DNA of 52,021 bases, taken from the NCBI GenBank assembly GCA_903863255.1, contig CAIPBJ010000109.1, forward strand, positions 1 to 52,021, given 5' to 3'. Shown piece by piece: positions 26,896-38,099 of the stretch. Below the pieces are notes generated by a model. It saw only the letters and a program-made list of their open reading frames with translations. It made no database searches and was not told the DNA's origin. Every line of letters starts with the position of its first letter. Positions within the stretch are counted from its first letter, which is position 1. This DNA is from an uncultured Methylophilaceae bacterium (GTDB taxonomy: Bacteria; Pseudomonadota; Gammaproteobacteria; Burkholderiales; Methylophilaceae). A program made the position numbers and the translations under genes.

Positions 26896-27891
26896 GTGAC
26901 TCGACCTTTGCCACGCATTGTCGTCACAGCAGGCGAGCCGGCAGGTATTGGCCTTGATCTTTGCGCGATGCTTGCCAGCCATCCTATTCCTGCCGAAATC
27001 ATCGTCATTGCAGATAATGATGCGCTCGTTCAAAGAGCAAACTTGCTGGGGTTGAAGGTTCAAACCAGACAAGCTGACTTTAATGTGAATCCCAGGCAGC
27101 ATAAGGGAGATGGATCCCTCTTGATGCTGCATCAACCTGTAAACGAACAAGTTATAGCCGGTACGCTCTCGGCCGCGAACAGCCAATACGTCCTTAAATC
27201 CTTAAACTGCGCCGTCGAAGGCTGCCTGAATGGATTGTTCGATGCGATGGTAACTGCACCCGTTCATAAGGGAGTGATTAACCAAGCTGGCATTCCGTTC
27301 AGCGGCCATACTGAATTCCTTGCCGAACTCACACATACTGAAAATGTCGTGATGCTGCTCGTTGGGGGAGGGATGCGTGTTGCCCTTGTCACCCGGCATA
27401 TGCCATTAAGTCGAGTCAGCCAGGCAATCACACCGGAGCTTTTGGAAGTGACCATCCGGATCCTCAACGAGGATCTTAAGACCAAGTTCGGGATCGATAA
27501 ACCGGTCATTTTCGTTGCTGGGCTGAATCCGCATGCAGGTGAAAATGGCTATTTGGGAACTGAGGAAATAGAAGTAATCAACCCGGTACTGGAAAGACTC
27601 CGGCTAGAAGGAATCGATCTTATCGGCGCCTTGCCTGCCGACACGATGTTCTCTCAGAAAAACATGAAAACGGCAGATGCCTTTTTAGCGATGTATCACG
27701 ACCAGGGACTGGCCGTATTAAAGCACGCCAGCTTTGGCGGGGGAGTCAACGTGACACTGGGACTGCCCATCATTCGAACATCCGTTGATCACGGAACCGC
27801 ATTGGAACTGGCCGGCAAGGGCAACATTGAAATTGGAAGCTTATTGAGCGCCATTCAACTTTCAATTGAGCTGGCCTATCGAAAGCAATGA
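26896..27891 (+). CDS. pdxA: 4-hydroxythreonine-4-phosphate dehydrogenase
   Basis: 331 residues from a GTG at 26896 with GGAAG upstream. VVTAGEPAGIG at the N-terminus, metal-binding His in FSGHTEFLA and MYHDQGL, and GLNPHAGENG are PdxA signatures. It oxidises 4-phosphohydroxy-L-threonine for pyridoxal phosphate synthesis with PdxJ. Its stop overlaps the rsmA start (ATGA, 27888-27891). lptD-surA-pdxA-rsmA is the standard proteobacterial order. Confidence 0.97.
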   Translation: MTRPLPRIVVTAGEPAGIGLDLCAMLASHPIPAEIIVIADNDALVQRANLLGLKVQTRQADFNVNPRQHKGDGSLLMLHQPVNEQVIAGTLSAANSQYVLKSLNCAVEGCLNGLFDAMVTAPVHKGVINQAGIPFSGHTEFLAELTHTENVVMLLVGGGMRVALVTRHMPLSRVSQAITPELLEVTIRILNEDLKTKFGIDKPVIFVAGLNPHAGENGYLGTEEIEVINPVLERLRLEGIDLIGALPADTMFSQKNMKTADAFLAMYHDQGLAVLKHASFGGGVNVTLGLPIIRTSVDHGTALELAGKGNIEIGSLLSAIQLSIELAYRKQ

Positions 27892-28649
27892 GGCACGTAC
27901 CCAAAAAACGGTTTGGTCAGAATTTCCTTAACGACCAAGCCATCATCAACAGCCTAGTCCATGCCATCGCACCGAAAGCGGATGATGCAATGGTCGAGAT
28001 CGGACCAGGGCTAGGGGCCCTTACCCAACCCCTTATTCAGACGCTCAGTCACCTTCATGTCGTTGAAATCGACCGTGACATCATCGAATGGATGCAGAAA
28101 TTCTATCCTAAGGATAAAATCAGTATCCATAACATCGATGCCCTGAAGTTTGATTTCTCCTCTATCGGTGAAAAGATCCGGGTGGTCGGTAATTTACCTT
28201 ATAACATTTCCACTCCGATCCTGTTCCACCTGCTGGACAAAGTTGACAATATTATCGACATGCATTTCATGTTACAGAAAGAAGTGGTCGAAAGGATGGT
28301 CGCCTCCCCTTCCAGCCCAGAATACGGAAGGCTTTCCGTTATGCTCCAATACCGTCTCCAGATGGAATACCTGATGACCGTCCCACCCGACGCATTCGAC
28401 CCCCCTCCAAAGGTGGAGTCCGCATTTGTACGCTGCATTCCGTACTCATCCCTCCCCTTCCCTGCAAAAGATGAACCCCTTTTCAGCAAGATCGTTACCT
28501 CTGCCTTTGGTCAAAGAAGGAAGACGCTGCGGAACACATTGAGAAATTATCTAAATGATGAAGATTTTGTGAAACTGGGCATCGACTCACAACTTCGTGC
28601 GGAAAACTTGGGAGTAGAACAATTTGTGGCTATTGCAAATTCTCTAGCC

Positions 28650-28652
<3 letters not shown>
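27888..28652 (+). CDS. rsmA: 16S rRNA dimethyladenosine transferase RsmA (KsgA)
   Basis: 254 residues. FGQNFLND, the SAM motif VEIGPGLGALT and catalytic NLPYNIS. It dimethylates A1518 and A1519 of 16S rRNA (E. coli numbering) late in 30S assembly. It overlaps pdxA by 4 bp. Its own stop codon TGA forms the TG of an extended -10 promoter for adk. Confidence 0.98.
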
Positions 28653-29365
<713 letters not shown>

Positions 29366-29390
29366 TTTCAACAGGATTTTCTTGATTCTA

Positions 29391-29420
29391 TAGCCTGCTT
29401 TTTGCAGGCTAATTTTTTTT
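29391..29420 (+). terminator. Rho-independent terminator of adk
   Basis: TAGCCTGC (29391-29398), loop TTTTT, GCAGGCTA (29404-29411), then a run of eight T. This is a textbook intrinsic terminator. Confidence 0.95.
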
Positions 29421-29460
29421 ACGGCTGCTATGTAGCAAAGCAATTAACCATTGTTCAAGG

Positions 29461-29466
29461 TATAAT
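29461..29466 (+). promoter_or_regulatory. Likely -10 element of the leuS operon
   Basis: A perfect TATAAT 37 bases before the leuS ATG and after the adk terminator. No good -35 lies 16-18 bases upstream. A three-codon open frame (ATG AAC GCC TAA, 29488-29499) lies in the leader but holds no leucine codon, so it does not look like an attenuator peptide. Confidence 0.4.
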
Positions 29467-29491
29467 TTGATAACTCCAACCATTTTTATGA

Positions 29492-31957
<2,466 letters not shown>

Positions 31958-31966
31958 AGTTCCAGC

Positions 31967-32476
31967 ATGAAGCTTTCTAGGGTCGGTATATTATTTCTGA
32001 TGATGATGTTGGCCGCCTGCGGATTCGAACTTCGAGGAATAGCTGACCTTTCCTTCAAGAACCTCTACATCCAGGGTCCAACGCTCTCGATTAGCAAGGG
32101 TCTTAAAAAGGCTCTCAAAATCAATGGGGTCAATATTGTGGAAGACCCTGCAAAAGCTGAGCTTTTTATGGAAACGATCAGTGATAGCACAGAAAAGAGG
32201 ATTCTGTCACTAAATGGTACGGTCGGTACCGTTCGGGAGTTTGAGTTGTTCTACCGGGTAAGTTTTCGCTTGCGTGATCCAGCAAGCGAAACATGGGGAA
32301 AGGTACAGACGATCGAAGAAAGAAGGGATTTTTCTTATACCGATAGTGAGTTGCTGGCAAAATCCTATGAGGAACTGTTCCTTTATGACGATATGAGGAC
32401 AGAGGCTTTACGCGAAATCATGCGTCGACTTGTCGTCCAGAAACCGTCAAAAAGAGTCACCGAGACTACCGAGTAA
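31967..32476 (+). CDS. lptE: LPS-assembly lipoprotein LptE
   Basis: 169 residues. Lipoprotein signal peptide with lipobox LAAC (Cys18) followed by GFELRG, the typical LptE start. LptE plugs the LptD barrel and binds LPS. Its presence here confirms that a full outer-membrane LPS translocon is encoded in the window. holA follows after 3 bp. Confidence 0.95.
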   Translation: MKLSRVGILFLMMMLAACGFELRGIADLSFKNLYIQGPTLSISKGLKKALKINGVNIVEDPAKAELFMETISDSTEKRILSLNGTVGTVREFELFYRVSFRLRDPASETWGKVQTIEERRDFSYTDSELLAKSYEELFLYDDMRTEALREIMRRLVVQKPSKRVTETTE

Positions 32477-32479
32477 GCA

Positions 32480-33499
32480 ATGCGATTGGCTGCTCATAAG
32501 ATTAAAGACCATCTCAGTCAGGGCATCAAACCAGTTTATGTATTAGCTGGTGAAGAGCCGCTTTCACAAAAAGAATGCCTGGATGCCATCCGCTCCTCGG
32601 CAAGATCCCATGGCTACTCTGAACGAACCAGCTTGGTGATCGATCGTTATTTCAATTGGCAACAGCTGGATAACTTCAGCCAGTCGATATCGCTCTTTAC
32701 TACATTGAGACTGCTTGAGCTTAATTTTCAATCTTCAAAACCCGGCGTGGAAGCCGTTAAGGCATTAACCAAACTTTTTGAGCATCCCATACCTGACACG
32801 TCGGTAATCATCATCCTTCCAGAATTGGATTGGCGTGATCAAAAAACGGAATGGTATAAACTTTTCGAATCGTCGAGTGTTTTTATATTACTTGAAGACG
32901 TTCCTTTCACGAAGCTACCGGAATGGATCGCAAACCGACTCGCCATTCAAAATCAGGAAACCGACCGTGAGTCGCTTGATTTTATTGCAAACCAGGTTGA
33001 GGGTAATCTTCTGGCTGCAGATCAGGAAATTCAGAAACTTGGCCTACTCTATCCAACTGGGAAGATTTCCAGAAGCGATGTTCGTAATGCCGTCCTGAAC
33101 GTATCGCGCTTCGATGCGTTTCAGTTAACCGAAGCGGTCTTTCTGGGTGACGTTGGAAGAACGATACGAATATTAAATGGTCTTCAGGATGAAGGGGTTC
33201 AGCCTATTGCTGTCATGAACCCAATATTATGGTCGATCAAACCAATGATAAAAGTTAAGCAGGCACTCACCAACGGGGAAACGTTAGCGAATGCTTTAAG
33301 CCAATTGAAAATATTTGGTGAACGTCAAAACCTCATCAAAGCTGCGGTTACACGGCTCAGTCTGCGTCAATTGCTTGCAGCCCATGCAAAACTGGCTGAA
33401 ATCGACAAGACGGCAAAAGGATTGCTCAATGGCGATGCCTGGCTTGAAATATCAAGGCTTTGCTTTGGATTGGCCAGAATTCAGATAAAAAGAGGGTAA
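32480..33499 (+). CDS. holA: DNA polymerase III delta subunit
   Basis: 339 residues, usual length. VYVLAGEEPLSQKECLDAIR and the C-terminal helical collar domain fit HolA. It opens the beta clamp as part of the clamp loader. It lies between lptE and proA and is probably part of the leuS transcript. Confidence 0.95.
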   Translation: MRLAAHKIKDHLSQGIKPVYVLAGEEPLSQKECLDAIRSSARSHGYSERTSLVIDRYFNWQQLDNFSQSISLFTTLRLLELNFQSSKPGVEAVKALTKLFEHPIPDTSVIIILPELDWRDQKTEWYKLFESSSVFILLEDVPFTKLPEWIANRLAIQNQETDRESLDFIANQVEGNLLAADQEIQKLGLLYPTGKISRSDVRNAVLNVSRFDAFQLTEAVFLGDVGRTIRILNGLQDEGVQPIAVMNPILWSIKPMIKVKQALTNGETLANALSQLKIFGERQNLIKAAVTRLSLRQLLAAHAKLAEIDKTAKGLLNGDAWLEISRLCFGLARIQIKRG

Positions 33500-33507
33500 G
33501 ATAAGTA

Positions 33508-34764
33508 ATGGACATTAAAAAATACATGCACGAACTGGGTATAAAAGCCAAAGACGCTTCGCGATCGATGGCCAAGGCTTCGACTAACACCAAAAACCAG
33601 TCGCTGCTCCTGATCGCGTCAGCAATTCGCCGCGAGAAAGCCTCCCTTCTGGAAGCGAACCTCAAAGACATGACGGCAGCTAAAGCGAATGGTTTAGAAT
33701 CCGCCCTGCTAGACAGGCTTGCATTAAGCGAAAAATCGATTGAAGCAATGGCGGAAGGACTGGAGCAGATCGCCAGTCTTCCTGATCCGATAGGCGAAAT
33801 GTCGGATTTCAAGTTCCGCCCTTCCGGGATCCAGGTAGGGAAAATGCGCGTTCCACTCGGCGTGATCGGCATCATTTATGAAGCCAGGCCAAATGTCACA
33901 GTCGACGCTGCCGGCCTATGTATCAAATCTGGTAATGCATGCATTCTGCGAGGAGGCGGGGAAGCCTTTCATTGCAACCAGGCATTGGCGAAACTGGTTC
34001 ATGAAGGATTGGAAGGCGCCGGACTTCCCAAGGAGGCCGTTCAGGTAGTCGAAACCACTGACCGGGCAGCGGTAGGCGAATTGATCACACTTAAGGAATT
34101 CGTCGATGTCATCGTGCCGAGAGGCGGGAAAGGGCTTATTGAGCGCATCAGCAACGAGGCCCGAATCCCGATTATCAAACATCTGGATGGGAACTGCCAT
34201 GTTTACATCGATGAAGAAGCCGATCTTGGCAAGGCCACAGCCATTGTCGAAAACTCCAAGACACAACGATTCGGGACCTGCAATACGGCCGAATCGCTCC
34301 TTGTTGCCAAAAATATTGCAGCCGAAGCGCTTCCAAAATTGGCTGCCATGTTAAGCGCAAAAGGAATAGAGATTCGCGGATGTCCAGAAACATGCCAGCT
34401 TGTCGCGGAAGCAATACCCGCAACGGAAGAAGATTACTTCACGGAGTACCTGGACGCGATCATTTCATGCAAAATCGTAAGCGGTATCGATGAAGCAATC
34501 GACCATATCAACCATTATTCGTCACAACATACCGAATCCATCGTGACTGAAAACTACACGCATGCCCGTCGTTTCCTTCGCGAAGTCGATTCGAGCAGCG
34601 TCATGGTGAATGCGTCCACTCGATTTGCTGACGGATTTGAATATGGACTTGGCGCAGAGATCGGCATTTCAACCGACAAACTGCACGCGAGAGGGCCGGT
34701 CGGACTGGACGGATTGACTTCGTTGAAATACATCGTACTTGGGGATGGTCAGGTTAGAGCATAA
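33508..34764 (+). CDS. proA: Gamma-glutamyl phosphate reductase
   Basis: 418 residues of the aldehyde dehydrogenase superfamily. Catalytic Cys in FGTCNTAES, with [14 protein letters not shown] and the end motif [19 protein letters not shown]. It reduces gamma-glutamyl phosphate to glutamate semialdehyde for proline. GGGTAAG gives a good ribosome site. nadD starts 2 bp after its stop. Confidence 0.98.
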   Translation: MDIKKYMHELGIKAKDASRSMAKASTNTKNQSLLLIASAIRREKASLLEANLKDMTAAKANGLESALLDRLALSEKSIEAMAEGLEQIASLPDPIGEMSDFKFRPSGIQVGKMRVPLGVIGIIYEARPNVTVDAAGLCIKSGNACILRGGGEAFHCNQALAKLVHEGLEGAGLPKEAVQVVETTDRAAVGELITLKEFVDVIVPRGGKGLIERISNEARIPIIKHLDGNCHVYIDEEADLGKATAIVENSKTQRFGTCNTAESLLVAKNIAAEALPKLAAMLSAKGIEIRGCPETCQLVAEAIPATEEDYFTEYLDAIISCKIVSGIDEAIDHINHYSSQHTESIVTENYTHARRFLREVDSSSVMVNASTRFADGFEYGLGAEIGISTDKLHARGPVGLDGLTSLKYIVLGDGQVRA

Positions 34765-34766
34765 AG

Positions 34767-35405
34767 ATGATAGGTATACTGGGCGGTACGTTCAACCCTG
34801 TCCATAATGGGCATCTCTATCTGGCTGAAAGGCTCATCAAGGAACTGGATTTGGATGAGATTCGCTTCGTCCCTTCCTTTTCCCCGCCGCATAAATCAAA
34901 TTACCTTGCTTCGCCTCAGGATCGCTTGGCTATGGTTCAGCTCGCGATTCAGAATCATGCCGGATTCAAACTGGATGAACGTGAAATCGTTCGAGGCGGG
35001 ACATCCTACACGATCGATACTTTACAATCCTTACGCATCGATTTAGGCATGAAATCAAGCCTGTGCTGGATATTGGGGTCTGATGCCTTCCAGCATTTGG
35101 ATTCCTGGCATTGCTGGCGAGATCTTCTTGAATATTGCCACCTTCTTATTGTTAACCGTCCTAACAATCCATTCTTGGGTACCTTATCATCCGAATTGAG
35201 AAGAATGAAGGATAGGCACCTTGCCTCCTCCCTGGATCAATTAAAATCGAGTCCGTCAGGCTTCATAGGACAACTGGAAATCGATGCGCTGGATATATCC
35301 TCAACCGAGATTAGGAACGCAATAAAAGCGAATCGAACAACCGACGGCTGGTTACCTCCCAACATTATCGACTATATCAAAACCAGGAATCTTTATTCCT
35401 CTTAA
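34767..35405 (+). CDS. nadD: Nicotinate-nucleotide adenylyltransferase
   Basis: 212 residues. GGTFNPVHNGHL holds the nucleotidyltransferase HxGH, and SSTEIR is the C-terminal motif. It adenylates nicotinate mononucleotide for NAD synthesis. In many betaproteobacteria rsfS and rlmH follow nadD; here the next gene is a xoxJ homologue after 207 bp, so that conserved run is broken. Confidence 0.97.
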   Translation: MIGILGGTFNPVHNGHLYLAERLIKELDLDEIRFVPSFSPPHKSNYLASPQDRLAMVQLAIQNHAGFKLDEREIVRGGTSYTIDTLQSLRIDLGMKSSLCWILGSDAFQHLDSWHCWRDLLEYCHLLIVNRPNNPFLGTLSSELRRMKDRHLASSLDQLKSSPSGFIGQLEIDALDISSTEIRNAIKANRTTDGWLPPNIIDYIKTRNLYSS

Positions 35406-35612
35406 AAAATGATATGAAAACTCATGATAATCCTTAACCCCATATAATTAAACCGCACTAACTGAAACTTTCACTCTCGTGTAGAGTCATAAGTAATGAT
35501 CCCCATAGGACTAGTTGAGAATTTGTTTTGATCCTTTTCTAACATGACTTTTGATTGGGCCCTATGGATTTAGAAATCAAATACCCATTTAATGCAATCG
35601 GACGGATAGACC

Positions 35613-36482
35613 TTGAAAATATCGAAAATTCATAAAGTAGCAATCATTCTTTCGCTTTCAGTCATGACCCAGTTAGTTCAGGCTGGAGAAGCTGAGGATT
35701 ACCTCGATAGCGGGGCTCCGGGACTCCCAATGGCGACGGAAGAACCCGGCGTATTCCGAGTCTGTGCACCGAAAGACAATCTGCCTTTTTCCAATGAAAA
35801 TGGTGAAGGCTTTGAAAACAAGATAGCTGAACTAATAGCAAATGACCTTGGTAAGAAGTTGCAGTACATGTTTTGGTATGATCGCCAAGGTTTCTATCGT
35901 AACACCTTGAATGCGCATCGATGCGATGTCGTAATGGGAACCGGTTCCGACGTTGACATGACGCTTAACTCCATCCCATATTATCGCTCGGGTTATGTCT
36001 TCATCTACAAGAAAAGCAGTGGCTATAACATCAAGGATTACGACTCCCCAGACCTTCAGAAAGCAAAGATTGGCGTGATCATGGAATCACCACCCACCCG
36101 CCCGCTTTCTGATAAGGGACTCCTAAACAACAGCAGACCCTATCGTATCCAACGTGATCTGGACTTGCCTCCAAGTTTCATGATTGACGATCTGGTCAAA
36201 GGTGACATTGATGTAGCCATTGCTTGGGGGCCGATAGGCGGTTATTACGCCAAACAGGCAAAAGAAGAAATGGTCGTTGTCCCGGCACCCGAGTACGCTC
36301 AGGTAAACGTACATGGTAAGGAATATTGGAATATATCGATCGGAGTGCGTAAAAAAGAAAAAGAACGTATTGCCATGATCAACGATGTATTGACACGCAG
36401 AAAAGCAGATATTGACAAAATATTGGACGACTATGGTATCCCGCATGTTCCTATCGTTCCGGATGACAAGATTGGAAACTGA
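35613..36482 (+). CDS. XoxJ/MxaJ-like periplasmic quinoprotein dehydrogenase-associated protein
   Basis: 289 residues from a TTG at 35613; the signal peptide (1-24, ending VQA) supports it. The body is a periplasmic solute-binding fold with RVCAPKDNLPFSNENGEGFENKIAEL-type and RNTLNAHRCDVVMG segments, the hallmarks of the MxaJ/XoxJ family. These proteins sit beside methanol dehydrogenase genes and are thought to help activate or assemble the PQQ enzyme, not to import a solute. Here no xoxF, xoxG or mxa gene is in the window, so it is an orphan copy. It is followed by a clear terminator, so it is monocistronic. Confidence 0.85.
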   Translation: MKISKIHKVAIILSLSVMTQLVQAGEAEDYLDSGAPGLPMATEEPGVFRVCAPKDNLPFSNENGEGFENKIAELIANDLGKKLQYMFWYDRQGFYRNTLNAHRCDVVMGTGSDVDMTLNSIPYYRSGYVFIYKKSSGYNIKDYDSPDLQKAKIGVIMESPPTRPLSDKGLLNNSRPYRIQRDLDLPPSFMIDDLVKGDIDVAIAWGPIGGYYAKQAKEEMVVVPAPEYAQVNVHGKEYWNISIGVRKKEKERIAMINDVLTRRKADIDKILDDYGIPHVPIVPDDKIGN

Positions 36483-36490
36483 TTGAAGGT

Positions 36491-36535
36491 CTGCATGACC
36501 TAGTGAATCGACCTGGGTCATGCAGTCATTTCTCA
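36491..36535 (+). terminator. Terminator of the xoxJ-like gene
   Basis: CTGCATGACCTAG (36491-36503) pairs with CTGGGTCATGCAG (36513-36525), 13 bp with one T-G wobble and a 9-base loop, followed by the T-rich TCATTTCTCATT. It lies 8 bp after the stop. Confidence 0.65.
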
Positions 36536-36634
36536 TTCCACCTGGAAGACTAAACTTTTTCGGTCCGAATGTCTGACCGTGTGATTTGTTAGGTATAGTG
36601 ATATCTTGAATACCATGACGTTTAGAAAGATATT

Positions 36635-37867
36635 TTGAAGCACACCTTCAGGTCACTTGCTGGAAAAGACTTTAGATATTATTTCTTCGGACAAGTTGTA
36701 TCCCTCATTGGCACATGGGTCCAGCAGGTTACACTTTCCTGGATCGCATACAGGATAACCGGTTCGCCATTCCTGCTTGGTGTTGTCGCCTTTTCAGGTC
36801 AGATACCCATGCTGCTTGCCACTCCATTAGGCGGTCTTCTTGCAGACCGTTTCAGCAAACGAAAAATCCTTCTATGGACCCAGGTTTTTGAAATGATCCT
36901 GGCCGTGATGCTTGCCATCGTCGCATGGCAAGACAGCTTCAACGCATGGATTCTGATCTCATCCTCCGCTTTACTTGGATTATCGGGTGCGATTGAGATG
37001 CCATCCCGATAAGCGATCATAACCGAGATCATTCATGATAAAAGCGTATTATCCAATGCCATTGCCTTAAACTCGTTGACGTTCAACTCTGCGCGTCTTA
37101 TCGGCCCTGCCATAGCCGGCCTGACTTTAGCAGTATTTAACGAGCCTGTTTGCTTTGCGATCAATGCGGTTTCCTATATTGCAGCCATCATCACTCTACT
37201 TAAGATCCGATCGGCAAAACCATCTGTCAAACGTTCCTCCGGTTCTTTGCTGGAAGCCTTGGATTATTTTAGAGCGTTTCCTCCTGCACGCTGGTTCGTT
37301 ACTACCGTGGCCGTTACAAGCATCTGTATCTCTCCATTCATGACCTTTATGCCGGTATATGCTAAGGATATCTTCAAGGGCGGTCCTGACCTTCTAGGTA
37401 CGCTTCTCGGCGCATCCGGCGCAGGGGCGTTATCGGTCTCCATTTATATTGCGAACAGGAAGTCGATTGAAGGTTCAGGCAAACGGATTGTACTAGCCAG
37501 CCTGGTGGGAGGAATGGCATCCATTTGCTTTGCTTACAACCTATTTCTGTCACTGGCTCTGCCGCTTCTTCTTGTTTCAGGCGGGGCATTCATCATGAGC
37601 GTCACGTCCTGCAACATTCTTCTTCAGACACTTGTGCCTGAGAATCTCCGGGGCCGCGTCATGGCACTTTACATGATGTCATTTGTCGGGATGCTGCCTA
37701 TAGGAAGTCTCTTATATGGCAGTCTGGCCAAATATATTGGCAGCGTTAAACCTGTTTTTGTCATCGCCGGAGTCATTTCATTAGCCTATGCTTGTTTATT
37801 AATACGAGTGATGCCGAATATCAGAAAGCTTTCCCTGGAAGCATTGAATTCAGACAAACTTGGTTAA
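36635..37867 (+). pseudogene. MFS exporter (EntS/DHA3-like) interrupted by one in-frame stop
   Basis: From a TTG at 36635 the frame gives 125 residues with the MFS A-motif GGLLADRFSKRK and stops at TAA 37010-37012. The same frame then continues without any indel for 285 more codons (AIITEIIHDKSVLSNAIALN..., ARLIGPAIAG) to TAA 37865-37867. In this family EMP(A/S)RQA is usual at this place, so a CAA glutamine codon changed to TAA explains the break. All else is intact, including the last membrane segments, so the change is recent, an assembly error, or a leaky stop. Restart at TTG 37076 would give only the C-terminal half. Substrates of intact relatives include siderophores and drugs; not assignable here. 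Confidence 0.85.
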
Positions 37868-37977
37868 CGTAACGTTTCCCGCCTCAGATCCCTTCACACT
37901 TTTCCATCGACACTTCAGCACGTTATATTTCGTGAATTAGTGTTTCTTTATGCTCTTTATCTTGAAATTGAACGGAT

Positions 37978-38004
37978 TAAAGTCAGTGCATAATCGCCCC
38001 GTAA
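37978..38004 (+). promoter_or_regulatory. Possible FliA (sigma28) promoter of the chemoreceptor gene
   Basis: TAAAGTCA (37978-37985), 11 bases, then CCCCGTAA (37997-38004). The flagellar sigma28 consensus is TAAAGTTT-N11-GCCGATAA; this matches 6/8 and 5/8 at the exact spacing. Chemoreceptor genes are common sigma28 targets. The leader would be about 90 bases. Confidence 0.35.
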
Positions 38005-38099
38005 TAGATGGATTCCCATTGCTTAATGGCGAAGACTGATTAATGAAGAAACCATGTTTATGCAAACGTGGATTTTGAAATGCTTGGAGCGAGATCAAT

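Noticed and set aside
37076-37867. Separate 263-residue MFS gene starting at TTG 37076
   Set aside because: It is in the same frame as the upstream 125-residue part and lacks the N-terminal segments; one nonsense codon explains both pieces better than two genes.
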